64,000 bases of DNA from Acanthaster planci (Eukaryota; Echinodermata; Asteroidea; Valvatida; Acanthasteridae): the NCBI RefSeq assembly GCF_001949145.1, contig NW_019091377.1, forward strand, positions 179,011 to 243,010, given 5' to 3'. A model generated the notes under the pieces. It saw nothing but the letters and a program-made list of their open reading frames with translations. It was not told the origin of the DNA and searched no databases. The translations under genes were made by a program, and so were the position numbers. Shown in pieces: positions 52,501-62,185 of this stretch (positions within the stretch are counted from its first letter, which is position 1; every line of letters begins with the position of its first letter).

Positions 52501-54393
52501 AGCATTGTGCGTGCCACCAATTCTCCCCTTGGGTACAGAGTTCCACATATACACTACTAATGTTCCCTTGCAATGGTTTACTAGTTTTCATGTCCTAAAA
52601 CATTACAAAATAGTAAAAACTTATTTTTGGCAGTGAAAACACTGAAGCATTTACTTACCTGTATAGTAATAGGGTACAGGTTTTGTACACAGGGTGTATG
52701 GAACTCTTTCCCAACTTAACCCAAGGAAACACCTCCCATAACCATCTGAATTCATTACAGAATAGGTCTAAACTGCATCGGGAATTTGGTTAACAACCGC
52801 CTCCATAGTGTCATGAATATTCATGTTTGAGTACCAGTCCAGTTCCGTTATAAGAGAATGTTACCAACATCACGCAAGGACGAGTGAAGAACTCCCACTC
52901 AATCTCGTCCCCTTCAATTTTGATCATTACCCACATCATGCACGTTCGATGAAATGGCCAGGATGCTAACCATGCTAACGTTAACTGGTCAATGCCGCTG
53001 CTGGTTTTATTTATTCATCAAATGCGATCCATCCTGAGTCTAGTGTCAGACCTTCAACTTGTTTGTCACGTTTGTACACCGAGCATGCAGCGTTGTAAGA
53101 ACCAGAACTTCAGAAAATGATTTCGAAGGCCCTACCTCTACTTCACTACTCTCCTGTGATTTCTCCCTTCAAGCATTCATCGCCTTTAGTTCGTGCCCAG
53201 CGCAGAACGAATACATAGCACAGGCTCAAATCCAGGGCTTATTAACAAGTGTAGTATATAAAAAAATGAAGAAATAATTCCGACTGTTAAGTGCCGGTCA
53301 CAACATGGACGTCGCGTCCGTGATCTGACAAGATGACAACAGCAATGCACATTATGTCACTGTGAAGGTCAGAAGTGCAGAGGTGAACCGTTGTGCTCGA
53401 AAGTATGGAGTGCCTAGAGTTAATTTATAAGTACCCGTGACAGCCAGACGTGTAAATAAATAGGTTTTCCTTTAAGCTATTTTTTATGGTTCAGTCAAAA
53501 ATTAAACACTTACTGCGCTCACAGAAAAGACGTCTTAGGTTCGACTCCTGGCTGAGCACAAGGAACAATTTTTCTCGCATGTTTTTGTAAACATTGAGTA
53601 GGCCATGCATAATCATAACAGAACGCAGGAAAAAGTCTATTTCCCTTTTAACAAACTTATCATTCTTATCTTTGCTGTGCAGAAACCAGGTTTCCGGATA
53701 ATCCAGAGACAAAAACGAAACCAGGTCAAAGCCAACCCGCCCACGAGCAAGAAGACTTTCTCAGGAGGCATGTCCAAATGGCGACCGTCGAAAGGCGTCA
53801 CTAAGAAAAGAAAGTATGAAAGTGGTATTGTGATCATGTTTGTCTAAGATTGTAAGCACGATTGCACGAAGTTCAGAGACATTTTGCAGTTGACGTTTCG
53901 TTAAATAAACCGTGCATACACATGCTGAACATCGTTATTTGTTTGGTTTTTTTTTAAACTGATAAAAATGGAAGCTTGTGTGCGCTGTGATTTCATTTTA
54001 TGTCTACCAATCATTCAAAGGATCAACGTCAGTACCAACTCTAGCCCGTCAGGAAAGAAGCTCAGGAAACTACTGAGAGCGAGGCTGAGAAGTGAAAAGG
54101 AGGCTAGTGCCATGCAAGGTACACCTTATACGAAAAATTGATTAAGATCAAGTTTTGATATCCCCAATTTTAGACGAAACAAACGTCAACTACATTGCAA
54201 CAAAATAAGAATTATACTCTGATGTCCTTTCCATAAACCATTGCTTTTCTGTCTTTTTTTTTTCTTTCCAGTTGAACTGACGTCATTGCCACGAAAACAA
54301 AGCAACAAGAGTGACAAATCAAAGGCCAAGAACCCTTCAACGCAAGCAAAAGACAATAAAGGCGAGGGAGACATAGAAATGCAAGAAGTCTGA
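43559..54393 (+). CDS. C11orf98: C11orf98-like small basic protein, 4 coding exons
   Basis: Exons 43559-43594, 53683-53813, 54021-54118 and 54272-54393 join in phase to 128 residues; human C11orf98 is 123. Exon 1 reads MGGPSNKINKPK against human MGAPGGKINRPR. Exon 3 reads SGKKLRKLLRARLRSEKEASAM against human [22 protein letters not shown], and the end GDIEMQEV matches DVEMKDLE. Exon 2 (KPGFRIIQRQKRNQV to GVTKKRK) fits in phase, length and basic character but is much less similar than the other three, so it is the weakest part of the model. Exon 1 is preceded by an acceptor at 43516. Intron 1 is 10.1 kb and contains the whole AGPAT gene on the other strand. The human protein has no assigned function; the many Lys/Arg clusters suggest a nuclear or nucleolar RNA-associated role (inference). 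Confidence 0.68.
44310..44400. repeat. minisatellite, 31-bp unit
   Basis: GGGGCGAAGTGGTTTGGGGC then TATGTGGAAAT repeats at 44330 and 44361, with a partial third copy on each side. G-rich on the + strand. Intron 1 of the C11orf98-like gene. Confidence 0.75.
44522..44629. repeat. inverted repeat, about 105 bp
   Basis: CACAAGACCAGTCTGA near 44530-44545 is inverted at 44601-44616 as TCAGACTGGTCTTGTG. A second copy of GGTCTTGTG follows at 44622. It is probably a MITE relic in intron 1 of the C11orf98-like gene. Confidence 0.5.
45031..45232. repeat. 60-bp direct repeat, period 142 bp
   Basis: TTTTAATATCATCTCAGATT at 45031 and TTTTAATAGCATCTCAGGTT at 45173 start two copies that continue through ACTTCAATTTATAA to CATTC-AAACAAA. 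About 90% alike by eye. Confidence 0.65.
45526..45584. repeat. 59-bp near-perfect hairpin
   Basis: TTAACCCTAACACT followed by about ten more bases is mirrored as AGTGTTAGGGTTAA, giving a 24-bp stem with two mismatches and an 11-base loop. It is a tiny MITE or a stable RNA hairpin if AGPAT transcription runs this far (2.1 kb beyond its stop). The CCCTAA core resembles telomere repeat but occurs once per arm. Confidence 0.7.
47239..47244 (-). terminator. nearest AGPAT poly(A) signal (AATAAA on - strand)
   Basis: TTTATT on + reads AATAAA on -, about 475 bp after the AGPAT stop. Further candidates lie downstream (for example 44793-44798), so the 3' UTR may be longer. Confidence 0.4.
47401..47630. 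repeat. tandem repeat, 109-bp unit, about 2.1 copies
   Basis: AATCCAACAACAGCAGTGCC begins at 47401 and again at 47510. The two units are nearly identical except around 47454-47462. They create a false 170-residue open frame. The repeat ends about 90 bp beyond the AGPAT stop, inside its likely 3' UTR. Confidence 0.85.
47719..51267 (-). CDS. AGPAT1/2: 1-acylglycerol-3-phosphate acyltransferase (AGPAT1/2 type), 6 exons
   Basis: Transfers an acyl group from acyl-CoA to lysophosphatidic acid, making phosphatidic acid in the ER membrane. Exons on the - strand: 51267-51050, 50674-50538, 50118-49943, 49215-49087, 48733-48661, 47858-47719. They join in phase to 290 residues (human AGPAT1 is 287). N-terminal membrane segments lie near residues 16-35 and 46-64. 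Motif I is NHQSTID (110-116, the HX4D catalytic pair), motif II GIIFVCR (150-156), motif III FPEGTR (183-188) and motif IV VPIVPVV (221-227). All catalytic residues are present, so the enzyme should be active. Between EGTR and LPFKKGAF lies a basic insert of about ten residues absent from human AGPAT1 and AGPAT2. The ATG at 51267 opens the MDSDSES N-terminus. An acceptor just upstream (exon edge near 51291) suggests an intron in the 5' UTR. The gene lies inside intron 1 of the C11orf98-like gene. Confidence 0.93.
49294..49435. mobile_element. short inverted-repeat element, about 140 bp
   Basis: AGGCCAGTTCATACTTGG at the left and the reverse complement of AGCCTGATTCACACTTCGG at the right form imperfect inverted ends of about 18 bp. 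It is in the AGPAT intron between 49215 and 49943. Confidence 0.5.
50190..50340 (+). mobile_element. tRNA-derived SINE fragment
   Basis: The sequence reads ACCAAGCGTTAAGG (A-box region), then TTGACTCATGGTC, then GGGTTCCAATCCTG (B box), the spacing of a tRNA-like head. It is followed by a 12-bp palindrome, TACCATTTCATA with its inverse (50282-50310). It is in the AGPAT intron between exons 2 and 3, opposite in strand to AGPAT. Confidence 0.62.
51292..53682. other. spacer between AGPAT and exon 2 of the C11orf98-like gene
   Basis: No coding exon recognised. It should hold the AGPAT promoter and a 5' UTR exon on the - strand. Contains C- and G-runs (51727, 52402) and TGTACATG simple repeats. 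Confidence 0.4.
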
Positions 54394-54453
54394 TGGGATT
54401 ATGAAATGACCGATTAGATCGCATTCACAGCTGTTTCCGCAATTTGTGAACAA

Positions 54454-54459
54454 AATAAA
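54454..54459 (+). terminator. poly(A) signal AATAAA of the C11orf98-like gene
   Basis: A canonical AATAAA lies 61 bp after the stop codon at 54391-54393, giving a short 3' UTR typical of a small housekeeping gene. Confidence 0.65.
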
Positions 54460-56441
54460 ATTCACGACCAAAAAGCAAAAACTAACAAAGATCTCGCGCA
54501 AAGAATGATGCGCAACCTCTCCTCTGCTATTCTCACCGGAAAAATTATTCGCAGAGAGATGTCTATCACGAAGCTATTAACGAGACGAATGTTGGATGAT
54601 GAAAGTTAAACTTGTGGGAATAGGCTACAGATTGACCGACTTGAAGAAACCCGTATGAAGAGAGTCAGTCTGTGTTAAGTTTTAGAGGTGGAAGGAAGAG
54701 CCTAGAACGACATTCCAGGGAATGATCCATGCATGGACGCGGGGACTCACCATGAATTCACGAAACCTTGATGGATCACAAAGATATTAGAACCTAAGCA
54801 GGAACATGACTTCAAGATCAAAATCAAGTTTCAAATAATGAATGATAAAAAAATGAGACGACAAATTCTTTCTCCTATAGACTAATCCAATTAGACGCCC
54901 CAACTGCACGGTGGCACTGCACTCACACGCACATTCTTCAGCTTGACGCGCGCGTGCATTTGGCAAATCACGACAACCTATTGGTCGAAAAGGCATGTAA
55001 CGCGCACGTACCACCTGTCCACGAGCGTTGTGCCACTGCAGTGACGGCTTCTAATTCTGGTGATCGAATTACACTATAGGAAGATTATCATGGCGGCCTT
55101 CACTGGTTCCGGAGTAAAATTAAAATAAATATAAATTGAAATATATGAATTAGTTAAGTTGTACCACTGCGCCCTTGATCTTTTTTGTGGAAACGGCGCA
55201 TAAATTTTCAGTAATTCTTATTGTTATAAATTAAATGTTAACACGAACTGCTTGTCCTTATGTGAAATACTGTCTTCAACAATCTGCATACGGGCAGCAG
55301 GGCACGGACGTCATATTAAAAAAAAAACGACTCGTAATGCTCTAGTATAAGCCATCGGCTGGTGATCTTTGTCCTGCGTTTCGTAGTAACTATGAGTACA
55401 GCCCATATTGTTGCCACGCACGTACAATTAATTTTGGTTGACATTGGCAGGACAGCCTTTGTATTCGGCACTGCGTTCCGGACATCCACTGTGGCTCTCA
55501 CATGTACTGCTAGTTGACAAACAATTAAACAGGCGGGACAAAAATCACAATTTACAGGCATCAGATTCTTTGCTAGCCTTTTTTTAACTGGAAAATTGTA
55601 AATGAACAGGCAAACCGTTAAAGTACGCGGCCATCTCGTTTGGAGGGCGTTTATAATCAGATGTATTTATCCGTTATCCATTGCTGTACATTTCCGGCCA
55701 TCGCAAGCTGTTATGAATATTAATACTCATGAATATTGATAGCTATCGTTCAGCCAAGGAGCAGACATTGCAGATGACAATGGGATGCTTGTTGGAGCGT
55801 GGAAGGATTGCACAATAGCAACTCTTTGAGGTGTGCCTTCTTGTAGTTCTCCATGATGTTGACCTGCTAGCGCGTGTAAACGTATTCGAGCTTTGCAAGG
55901 TTAAAGCATCCACGTTTCCATTCTCCATGCATCAACAGTGGTGGATATTGAGGTACGTAATACAATGTACCGATAGAGTGTCCCTATTAGATCAGAATGT
56001 CGGTTATTAATATTTCTTCAGAGATCAAGATGGTTGTTCCCAGTTACAGGGCTAGACGTCATGAAATTAGCTGATGGTGTGGAATTCTTAGGAAAAAGTG
56101 TCCATATAGGTTTCACCCCTTGTATCGATGTTTGTTGATAACACTGTCCTGAGTGTTGTCCAAGAGCTTGTGAAAAAAATGGCATGTACATGCTTACTCG
56201 GGTATGTAGAATCGGAGTGGTGTAAGGACAAAACCGATAATTAAGAATTTACATCTCTATGCAAAGTACATATTTGAGAAACTTGTCTAGCCTGCATTGC
56301 CTTCGGTTAGCACATGTATGTGTGAGAGGGATTTTGTAGGGAATACATGTATCATGTGAAATGTAGCTGCATGTCATGACCCACCACGATATAACTTGGT
56401 TCATTTGACAGTTGTTGCGGTGCCCTTGCATCTCATTCGCT
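54460..56441. other. intergenic region before the DUF1647-like gene
   Basis: No gene recognised. A short frame MAAFTGSGVKLK starts at 55090 in a good start context but ends after 12 codons with only a weak GTAAAA donor, so it is not called. Confidence 0.4.
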
Positions 56442-58820
56442 ATGGCATTTCTCCATCGCAAAGCCACTCGAGCCTTATCCATCTTACTCGTTTGTACTGC
56501 ATTAATCGGTTGGTACGTACAACTGCACCACAAGGGAAAAGGTAAGACTTGAGGGAGACGAGGAAATCCCTTTTACTTCAATCAGCGTAAGGACAGCTGT
56601 TTAAGAAAATTGTACTCATAAGCCTTATCGCAAATACTGCATGGGTGATTTTGCACAATGGTAGAAGGGCATTGTGGGAAGGAAAAAGGAGCAATGTTTG
56701 CGATAAGGCTTATAAAAATGAATTGGTTGTTGCATTGTTTTCTTGGACGGTGTCGTGGCACGATCAGTTTTGGAGATCCAAGTTTTTGTGACGTACACGT
56801 GACCTCATGATATAGACTCGTGGTCAATGTTGGATGAGAGTTCCAGAACTGAAGACAGTGATATTATGAAATAAACGAAATAGAGTGGGACGTGCATCTG
56901 ACAATATTAGCCAACACCCATTACTTCTACATCAATGACAATCAAGAGCATTGTACTCGGTATATTGTCTCTATATACAAGATTGTCTCCATAGCCGACG
57001 TTGCCACGGTCAGGCTGCTTGATTCCACGTTCAATCTTTTGAGACAGTTTGACTCATGCCAGGCTGGTCTATAGGCATCGAATACTGAAATCAGTTTACC
57101 TCGCTCTCGGATTCCAACAGGTTTCACTTGTGACTGACGACATTTAATTTGCCTCGTGGTTACTTTGAAGGGTTTTTTCTCCAGAGTTAGCCCAGTTATG
57201 TTTTCATTGCTTTTAATTTCTTCACACAAGGACTTCGGGGCAGTCCTAGATGTAAGCTTATTCTCGTGTTGTAAGGCCTATTCATTGTGACGCTCCATGC
57301 TGAAAAGCTTTTCTTGGGGAATGTGTTTATATTATGCTGCTCTTCAGTTTTGGCAAAAAAATTGACCATTTCCATGTTTCGAGCCATGCTTTTTTTTTCC
57401 ACTCTCATTCAGAGAATCAACATGCGAAGCACTCCAAAGACGAAACTCCTGTAATCAGTGAGGACACCCGTCCCTCGGACGTCACAAAATCCAGCAGAAG
57501 CAACAGTGCAGAATCTGCCAAAACCGACAAGGAGCCCGTCAAAAAAATCGATACCGAAACTAAGATCGGCCAAACAGCCAAAAGGAGTGCAACTGAAAAA
57601 CACTTGATAGACTTGGACAACATGGACCCTGAGGAACTGTTCAACCGAACGGCGATCGTGACGGCGATATCACAGAATCACCTGCGAGAATCCAAGGGCA
57701 TGATTGGCAGCGTACAAGAAATATTGCCTCACAGGAAGATCATTTTGTACGACTTAGGATTGACACCACGAGGTGTTGAGGAGGTGTGTGACCCAAAATC
57801 GTGGTCTAGTTTTCTAAAAGGGTAGTGATCAAAAAGTGGACGGGGGTCCAGTGCTAGCGTCAAAACCGTCAGTTTTGTTCATAACATACCTCAAAGCAAG
57901 TCTAAAAGTCAATTCGGCGTTTTTGGTTTGGTTTATTAAATGTTCATTGGTTCTCTATAACCATTTTTCCTTGTGCTTCGTTCCCTAGGTGAAGCGACTG
58001 TGCAACGTAGAGCTTCGAAAGTTCAACTTTTCAAAATACCCTCCTCATGTGTCTAATCTTTTCAAATATGCCTGGAAACCCCTCATAATCAGGGTAAGTC
58101 AGCTCGAAGAAAAGTCCCCATCAGCAGGTAAAATATACATGGGAAGCTACCCCTGAAAGGTATTCTAAAAAGTACAAAACTTTAGTTCTATAAAAGCTTC
58201 CCGATTATGGCAAGCGTTCAAAACGTGGAAAACAGTGATGGACATTTTGTCGTCAACTGATTAAGTAAACCGTTTGCCCATTTTTTCAGGACATGCTGGA
58301 AGAGTTTGGCGTTGTGTTTTGGGGCGATGCCGCTGCGCGTCTTCAAAAACACCCTGGGGTTCTCTTTCCAGTACTCAAGGAGCAGAAGGGGTTCATGGCG
58401 ATCGTGGAACAATACGGAAGCTCCAAGATGCTGGCCCGCACCCACCCCAAGATGTTTGGAGAACTTCAGATCGACATGAACAAATTCGTCAAAGACGACG
58501 GCTACGCCTTGTGCATGGAAGGGAACCGACTGCTGTTCGCCAACACGGCCCTCATACAGACCAAGATCATAGAGCCGTGGGTAGAGTGCGCACTTAGGGA
58601 ACACTGTATTGCCCCAGAGGGCGGTGTCCGTGGGATCAACGTGAAAGGGCCAGTAAAACACACGCATCGGTTCGATCAGGCTGCACTGGCCCTCGTTACA
58701 TACAGGAACTTGAGAGGTCTGTTGCACAGGGGAAATGACCAATCAAAACTTTTCTCTCAAGTGGCTGGACTGTCGCGATCAACAAAAGGGGCTGAAAAAG
58801 CCAAGTACTGTAAAGCCTGA
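56442..58820 (+). CDS. DUF1647/glycosyltransferase-like type II membrane protein, 4 exons
   Basis: Exons 56442-56541, 57413-57783, 57989-58093 and 58290-58820 join in phase to 368 residues. Residues 11-28 ([18 protein letters not shown]) after a basic start form a signal anchor, giving a type II layout as in Golgi glycosyltransferases. Residues 34-105 are a hydrophilic Lys/Ser/Asp/Thr-rich stem. The globular part starts at about 110: [60 protein letters not shown] (200-210) and HRFDQAAL (318-325). This order (a strand that samples 'what happens at this site', a YDLGL strand, an FW.DA acidic motif, and a late H-x-x-DQ.AL) is that of DUF1647 and related animal proteins, which resemble GT-A sugar transferases. 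The activity is unproven. One N-glycosylation sequon (NRT, 111-113) faces the lumen in this layout. The first ATG has a good context and no better upstream start. Confidence 0.85.
56618..56713. mobile_element. 96-bp MITE in intron 1 of the DUF1647-like gene
   Basis: The left end ATAAGCCTTATCGCAAA is matched by its exact inverted copy at the right end (56697-56713), and the match extends inward with mismatches to about 23 bp. It is non-coding and sits 76 bp after the donor of exon 1. Confidence 0.72.
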
Positions 58821-59667
58821 CATTTTCAAAAGGATAATCACTCTAGATTCAACTGAAGCCATTCTCTATTTTCGGGTCACGTCTTTTGCGTTTGAAGGGC
58901 TCCTTCAAACCCCTTGCACATGCACAATAACACGCCAGTTGATGTTTGTAAAGCTGCTATACTTGGTCTTTCAAATGTGATCAACATTTGCTAAAATGTT
59001 TACAAAATCATTGCTCATGATAGAGCTTGGCCATATAGTTCTGAACAGAATGAGGCTTAATTAAGGCCTAAATGTTTACTATTCCTAAAAAGAATGAGGA
59101 GTCAACGAACTATTTCTTTTTTGTATATACATGCACACATAGATGGAAAGAACCTTTTTAGTTTTAAAATTTGATATAATTATCCGTTCTTACTACATAA
59201 AGGGCGAAAGAAAATATCAATGTACCTTTGTAAACATGAAAAATCGAATTTAAGTTTGGAGCTTGCTTTGAAATAATCGTCTGTATACACCAAGGAAAAA
59301 AAAACGTTACGAGAAGGACGATGTTTCTGCAGTATAACCCAAGTGTACATAATTCATACAATGATTATGAGTGGTTGGGCTTTCTATATATTTTGAATTA
59401 AAATACGTGTTTTTACAGCATTTGTTGACTTCCTCCATTTTATCTTAATCCTCAATTTTTCGAAAGATAACTTATGAAGGCGTTCGTAAAGAAAACTTAC
59501 CACCCCAAAACTGTTTTTTGGTCAAGGAGGAGTAACTTACAGTAACACGTGCTTACCACCTGCGCGCGACCAGGATCCCCCCCACATTAATGGCAGCTGC
59601 TTCTGGTCGTTGCGGTATATGAGGATGCACCCTTGCAAAAATGCCTAATATGTCCGCTGAGCTCATT

Positions 59668-59673
59668 AATAAA
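59668..59673 (+). terminator. candidate poly(A) signal of the DUF1647-like gene
   Basis: The first canonical AATAAA after the stop at 58820, about 850 bp downstream. An ATTAAA near 59396 is an alternative. Confidence 0.35.
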
Positions 59674-60299
59674 AGTTATACACTCAAAAAAATTATATAT
59701 TAAAGAGTCCTGAGAGCAATGAAATTGAGGAATTGGAGAAATATGGCACTGAACCTCTGAGCCGGACTTTGGGCTTCCAATTCTGAGCAATTTGGGTGCA
59801 GTCGGGTCCGAAAGTGGCACTATTTGGTCGTTTTGCAGAGGGATGGTTTTTCAAAAATGGCTACTTTGCTGGGCGGGGACATTTTCTTCATTTTAGGGGT
59901 TGTCTGCTGCTGGTGAAAAATTCTCAAAAATTCATTGGTCAACCCCCAAAACTTGAAAGGAAAATGAAAGAGGGCATGTCGATCATCGTTTTTCTGTGCA
60001 GCCTGGACACCTGTGAGAATTGTATTTTTTAAAATAATTGTGAAGTGTGGGGACTTACCTTTGCTGTCTATGGGAATTTATTTGTAGTGGTGCACCCATG
60101 AGTGAAGTTATATGTAAATGTTGTGCACGGCAACCATTTTTTTTCGATAAGGGATGTACACGAGCAGACCTTTCGTACGATGCCTTCGTAACAAAAGCAG
60201 TTACAATTCCTTTGCTTAGAAATCTTCAAAGTCGAATTTTTTTCGGACTTGTTTTTGTAGGAAAATGGGTTTTTAGTGCCTGTTGACATGACATTGTAA

Positions 60300-60495
60300 T
60301 TATAAGTCTGTATTTAAATAGCGCCTGCTTGTTATCGTTACGCCTGCACATTGGGTTCACAACATTTAAACTTTCCTGAAACCTCCAGGAGAAAGGTACC
60401 TAGGGGTAAAGTGACTTGCCCAAGATCACAACATGTTGCCACCCGACCCTATCGGAAGCTACAAACCGTAACCACTTAACCACTAGGTCACATGT
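60300..60495 (-). mobile_element. tRNA-head SINE, - strand
   Basis: On the - strand the element starts GTGACCTAGTGGTTAAG, a tRNA-like A box, with a worn B box about 40 bases on. It is followed by CTTGGGCAAGTCACTTTACC, a central block seen in many animal SINEs (MIR and Meta-SINE types carry close variants). It lies between the DUF1647-like gene and the coiled-coil gene. Confidence 0.6.
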
Positions 60496-60874
60496 ACATG
60501 TAATTACTCACAACATTTTATGCAGAGACTGAGTATCTTTGGTTTGAGGAACTTTATCAGTTCGCAAAACAAGCAATCAGTTGTGATTGTCATTCGGCAT
60601 AATTTATGTGTACTGTAATACTCTTTTCATTTTCACCTACAGCCCGGTTTTTACATGATTATGCAAATAATTCAGATCTAAGATTGTTTTCGTACCAATC
60701 AAAAATCATCTGTCCATTGGTCAAGTAGATCTGAAACTCTAATTTTTTTTACCTCTTAAACTTGTGAAGTTCCTTTTTGGCGCCTAAGGTTCTACGTAAT
60801 AATACTATAAGAATTACCAGATACAGACGTCAAGTTCCTTTGGTTTAAAACCAACCCTTTATGTGAAACATGCT

Positions 60875-62185
60875 TTATGATTCTTCCATACTTTTCTGAA
60901 CCTCATCAAAGGCCAGCGCTAGTTTCTGCTTGTCCGTCTTCCGATAGAAGATAGTCTCAAGTTCCTGTATTTTCTCGTTGATGATCGAGATCTCTTTAGA
61001 TAGTTCCGTTCTCTCGAAGGCCAGCTGGTTAGAGCGGCTAGTGGCTGATCTCATCTCATTGTAATCCTGTTCAAGATCCTGCTTTTCCTTCTCCCGCGTG
61101 GCCAGGTCGTGGTCGTTGAGCTTGAGGCTTTTGTTCAAAGATTTGAGCTTCTTTCCCAGTATTTCGATGTCTTTCTTCAGTCCCAGAATGTTGTCAATGT
61201 CCTTGGAAATATCCGTGGTGTTCTTGTTGAGGAACATGACTCTTTTCCTCTCCACGACGTCCTGCTCCGTCTGAGTTTTCTCCGCCAGCATGTTTCGCTT
61301 CAGTACTTGGAGCTTCTGAATCTCGGCGTCCAGCTGCTTGATTCTCTCCCTGATCTCTCTGGCCCGAACGCGGACCCTTTTCTCCACGATGTTGCTCAAG
61401 ATATTCCCGTGCTCAAGCTCAAGCGTGTTATACTCCTCCTGCTTCAAACGCTGCAGGCGCTTGGTCTTAATCAGTTTGAACTGGATGTCCTCCATGTAGA
61501 TTTGATCGTTGGCCCGCCACTTACCGAGAAGATGCAAGACAAAGTGGAACTTCTGGAAGAGATCAGGGAAGAGTCGCAGCACTGGGTATCTCTTGGTATC
61601 ACAGGTCTCCGCAACCTCCAGGGAGAATTTGTCCGAGCTGAAGAGCTTCAAGTTGATTCCGGTCTGTGACTCGTTCAGCAGTACGGCGATCCCTTGCAGG
61701 TTGTTTTTAAGGTCCAGGTTTGTGGATCGGGCCCACTTTAAATCGAATTCCCCTTCCAAAGATTGGTAGTTCCGACAGAAGCACTGCACTATCGTGTATA
61801 GGTCCCGTACTTCATCCAGGAGGTCGGAGAGGGACTTGACCGCTCGCTGGAAGGCGTGCATGAAGGTGTTGAGGTCCTTGCTGAAGCCTGCATCGCGCAC
61901 CCCACCGGGCCGGCGCACTTCATTACTCGTCCTGGCAAACAGGTCCAAATCGGCCCACGAGGCCACCCGGGGAACAAGGTTCTTGATTCGTTTCACTCGA
62001 TGCTTGCTCTTGAAAATCTCTTCCACATGGATTATGAACTGGATTGGCTCTATTCCTCCGTAGAACGACTTTTCAATCTTATTGGTCAGTTTTACCTTCA
62101 GGGTTTTTAGTTCTCTATCAATGTAGTCGTAGACGTCTTGTATGGAGAGGGGTGGATCATCTCCTTGCCACATGTGGGAGGGCAT
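60875..62185 (-). CDS. intronless coiled-coil protein, unknown function
   Basis: One uninterrupted frame of 436 residues from ATG at 62185 (context CTAACCATGC) to TAA at 60875. The frame opens slightly further up, but the first ATG is at 62185 and an in-frame TAA lies upstream. Residues 1-240 look globular and mixed helical (IQDVYDYIDRELKTLK, IEPIQFIIHVEEIF, DLYTIVQCFCRNYQSLEGEF). From about 240 to 425 the protein is strongly heptad-like and charged, with long Lys/Glu/Arg runs (EIRERIKQLDAEIQKLQVL, DIEILGKKLKSLNKSLKL), as in a long parallel coiled coil. There is no signal peptide or membrane segment. I do not recognise the family. In a region where every other gene is split, the lack of introns could mean an old retrocopy or a naturally single-exon gene; the frame is intact, which argues that it is expressed. 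Confidence 0.82.
   Translation of the reverse strand: MPSHMWQGDDPPLSIQDVYDYIDRELKTLKVKLTNKIEKSFYGGIEPIQFIIHVEEIFKSKHRVKRIKNLVPRVASWADLDLFARTSNEVRRPGGVRDAGFSKDLNTFMHAFQRAVKSLSDLLDEVRDLYTIVQCFCRNYQSLEGEFDLKWARSTNLDLKNNLQGIAVLLNESQTGINLKLFSSDKFSLEVAETCDTKRYPVLRLFPDLFQKFHFVLHLLGKWRANDQIYMEDIQFKLIKTKRLQRLKQEEYNTLELEHGNILSNIVEKRVRVRAREIRERIKQLDAEIQKLQVLKRNMLAEKTQTEQDVVERKRVMFLNKNTTDISKDIDNILGLKKDIEILGKKLKSLNKSLKLNDHDLATREKEKQDLEQDYNEMRSATSRSNQLAFERTELSKEISIINEKIQELETIFYRKTDKQKLALAFDEVQKSMEES

Noticed and set aside
53500-53560. tRNA-like B box GGTTCGACTCC
   Set aside because: No matching A box or cloverleaf upstream; at most a SINE remnant or chance.
58218-58742. 174-codon - strand frame opposite the last DUF1647-like exon
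   Set aside because: Antisense shadow of a well-supported exon.
61109-61669. 186-codon + strand frame opposite the coiled-coil gene
   Set aside because: Leu/Val-rich mirror of a Lys/Glu-rich coiled coil, a usual antisense artefact.
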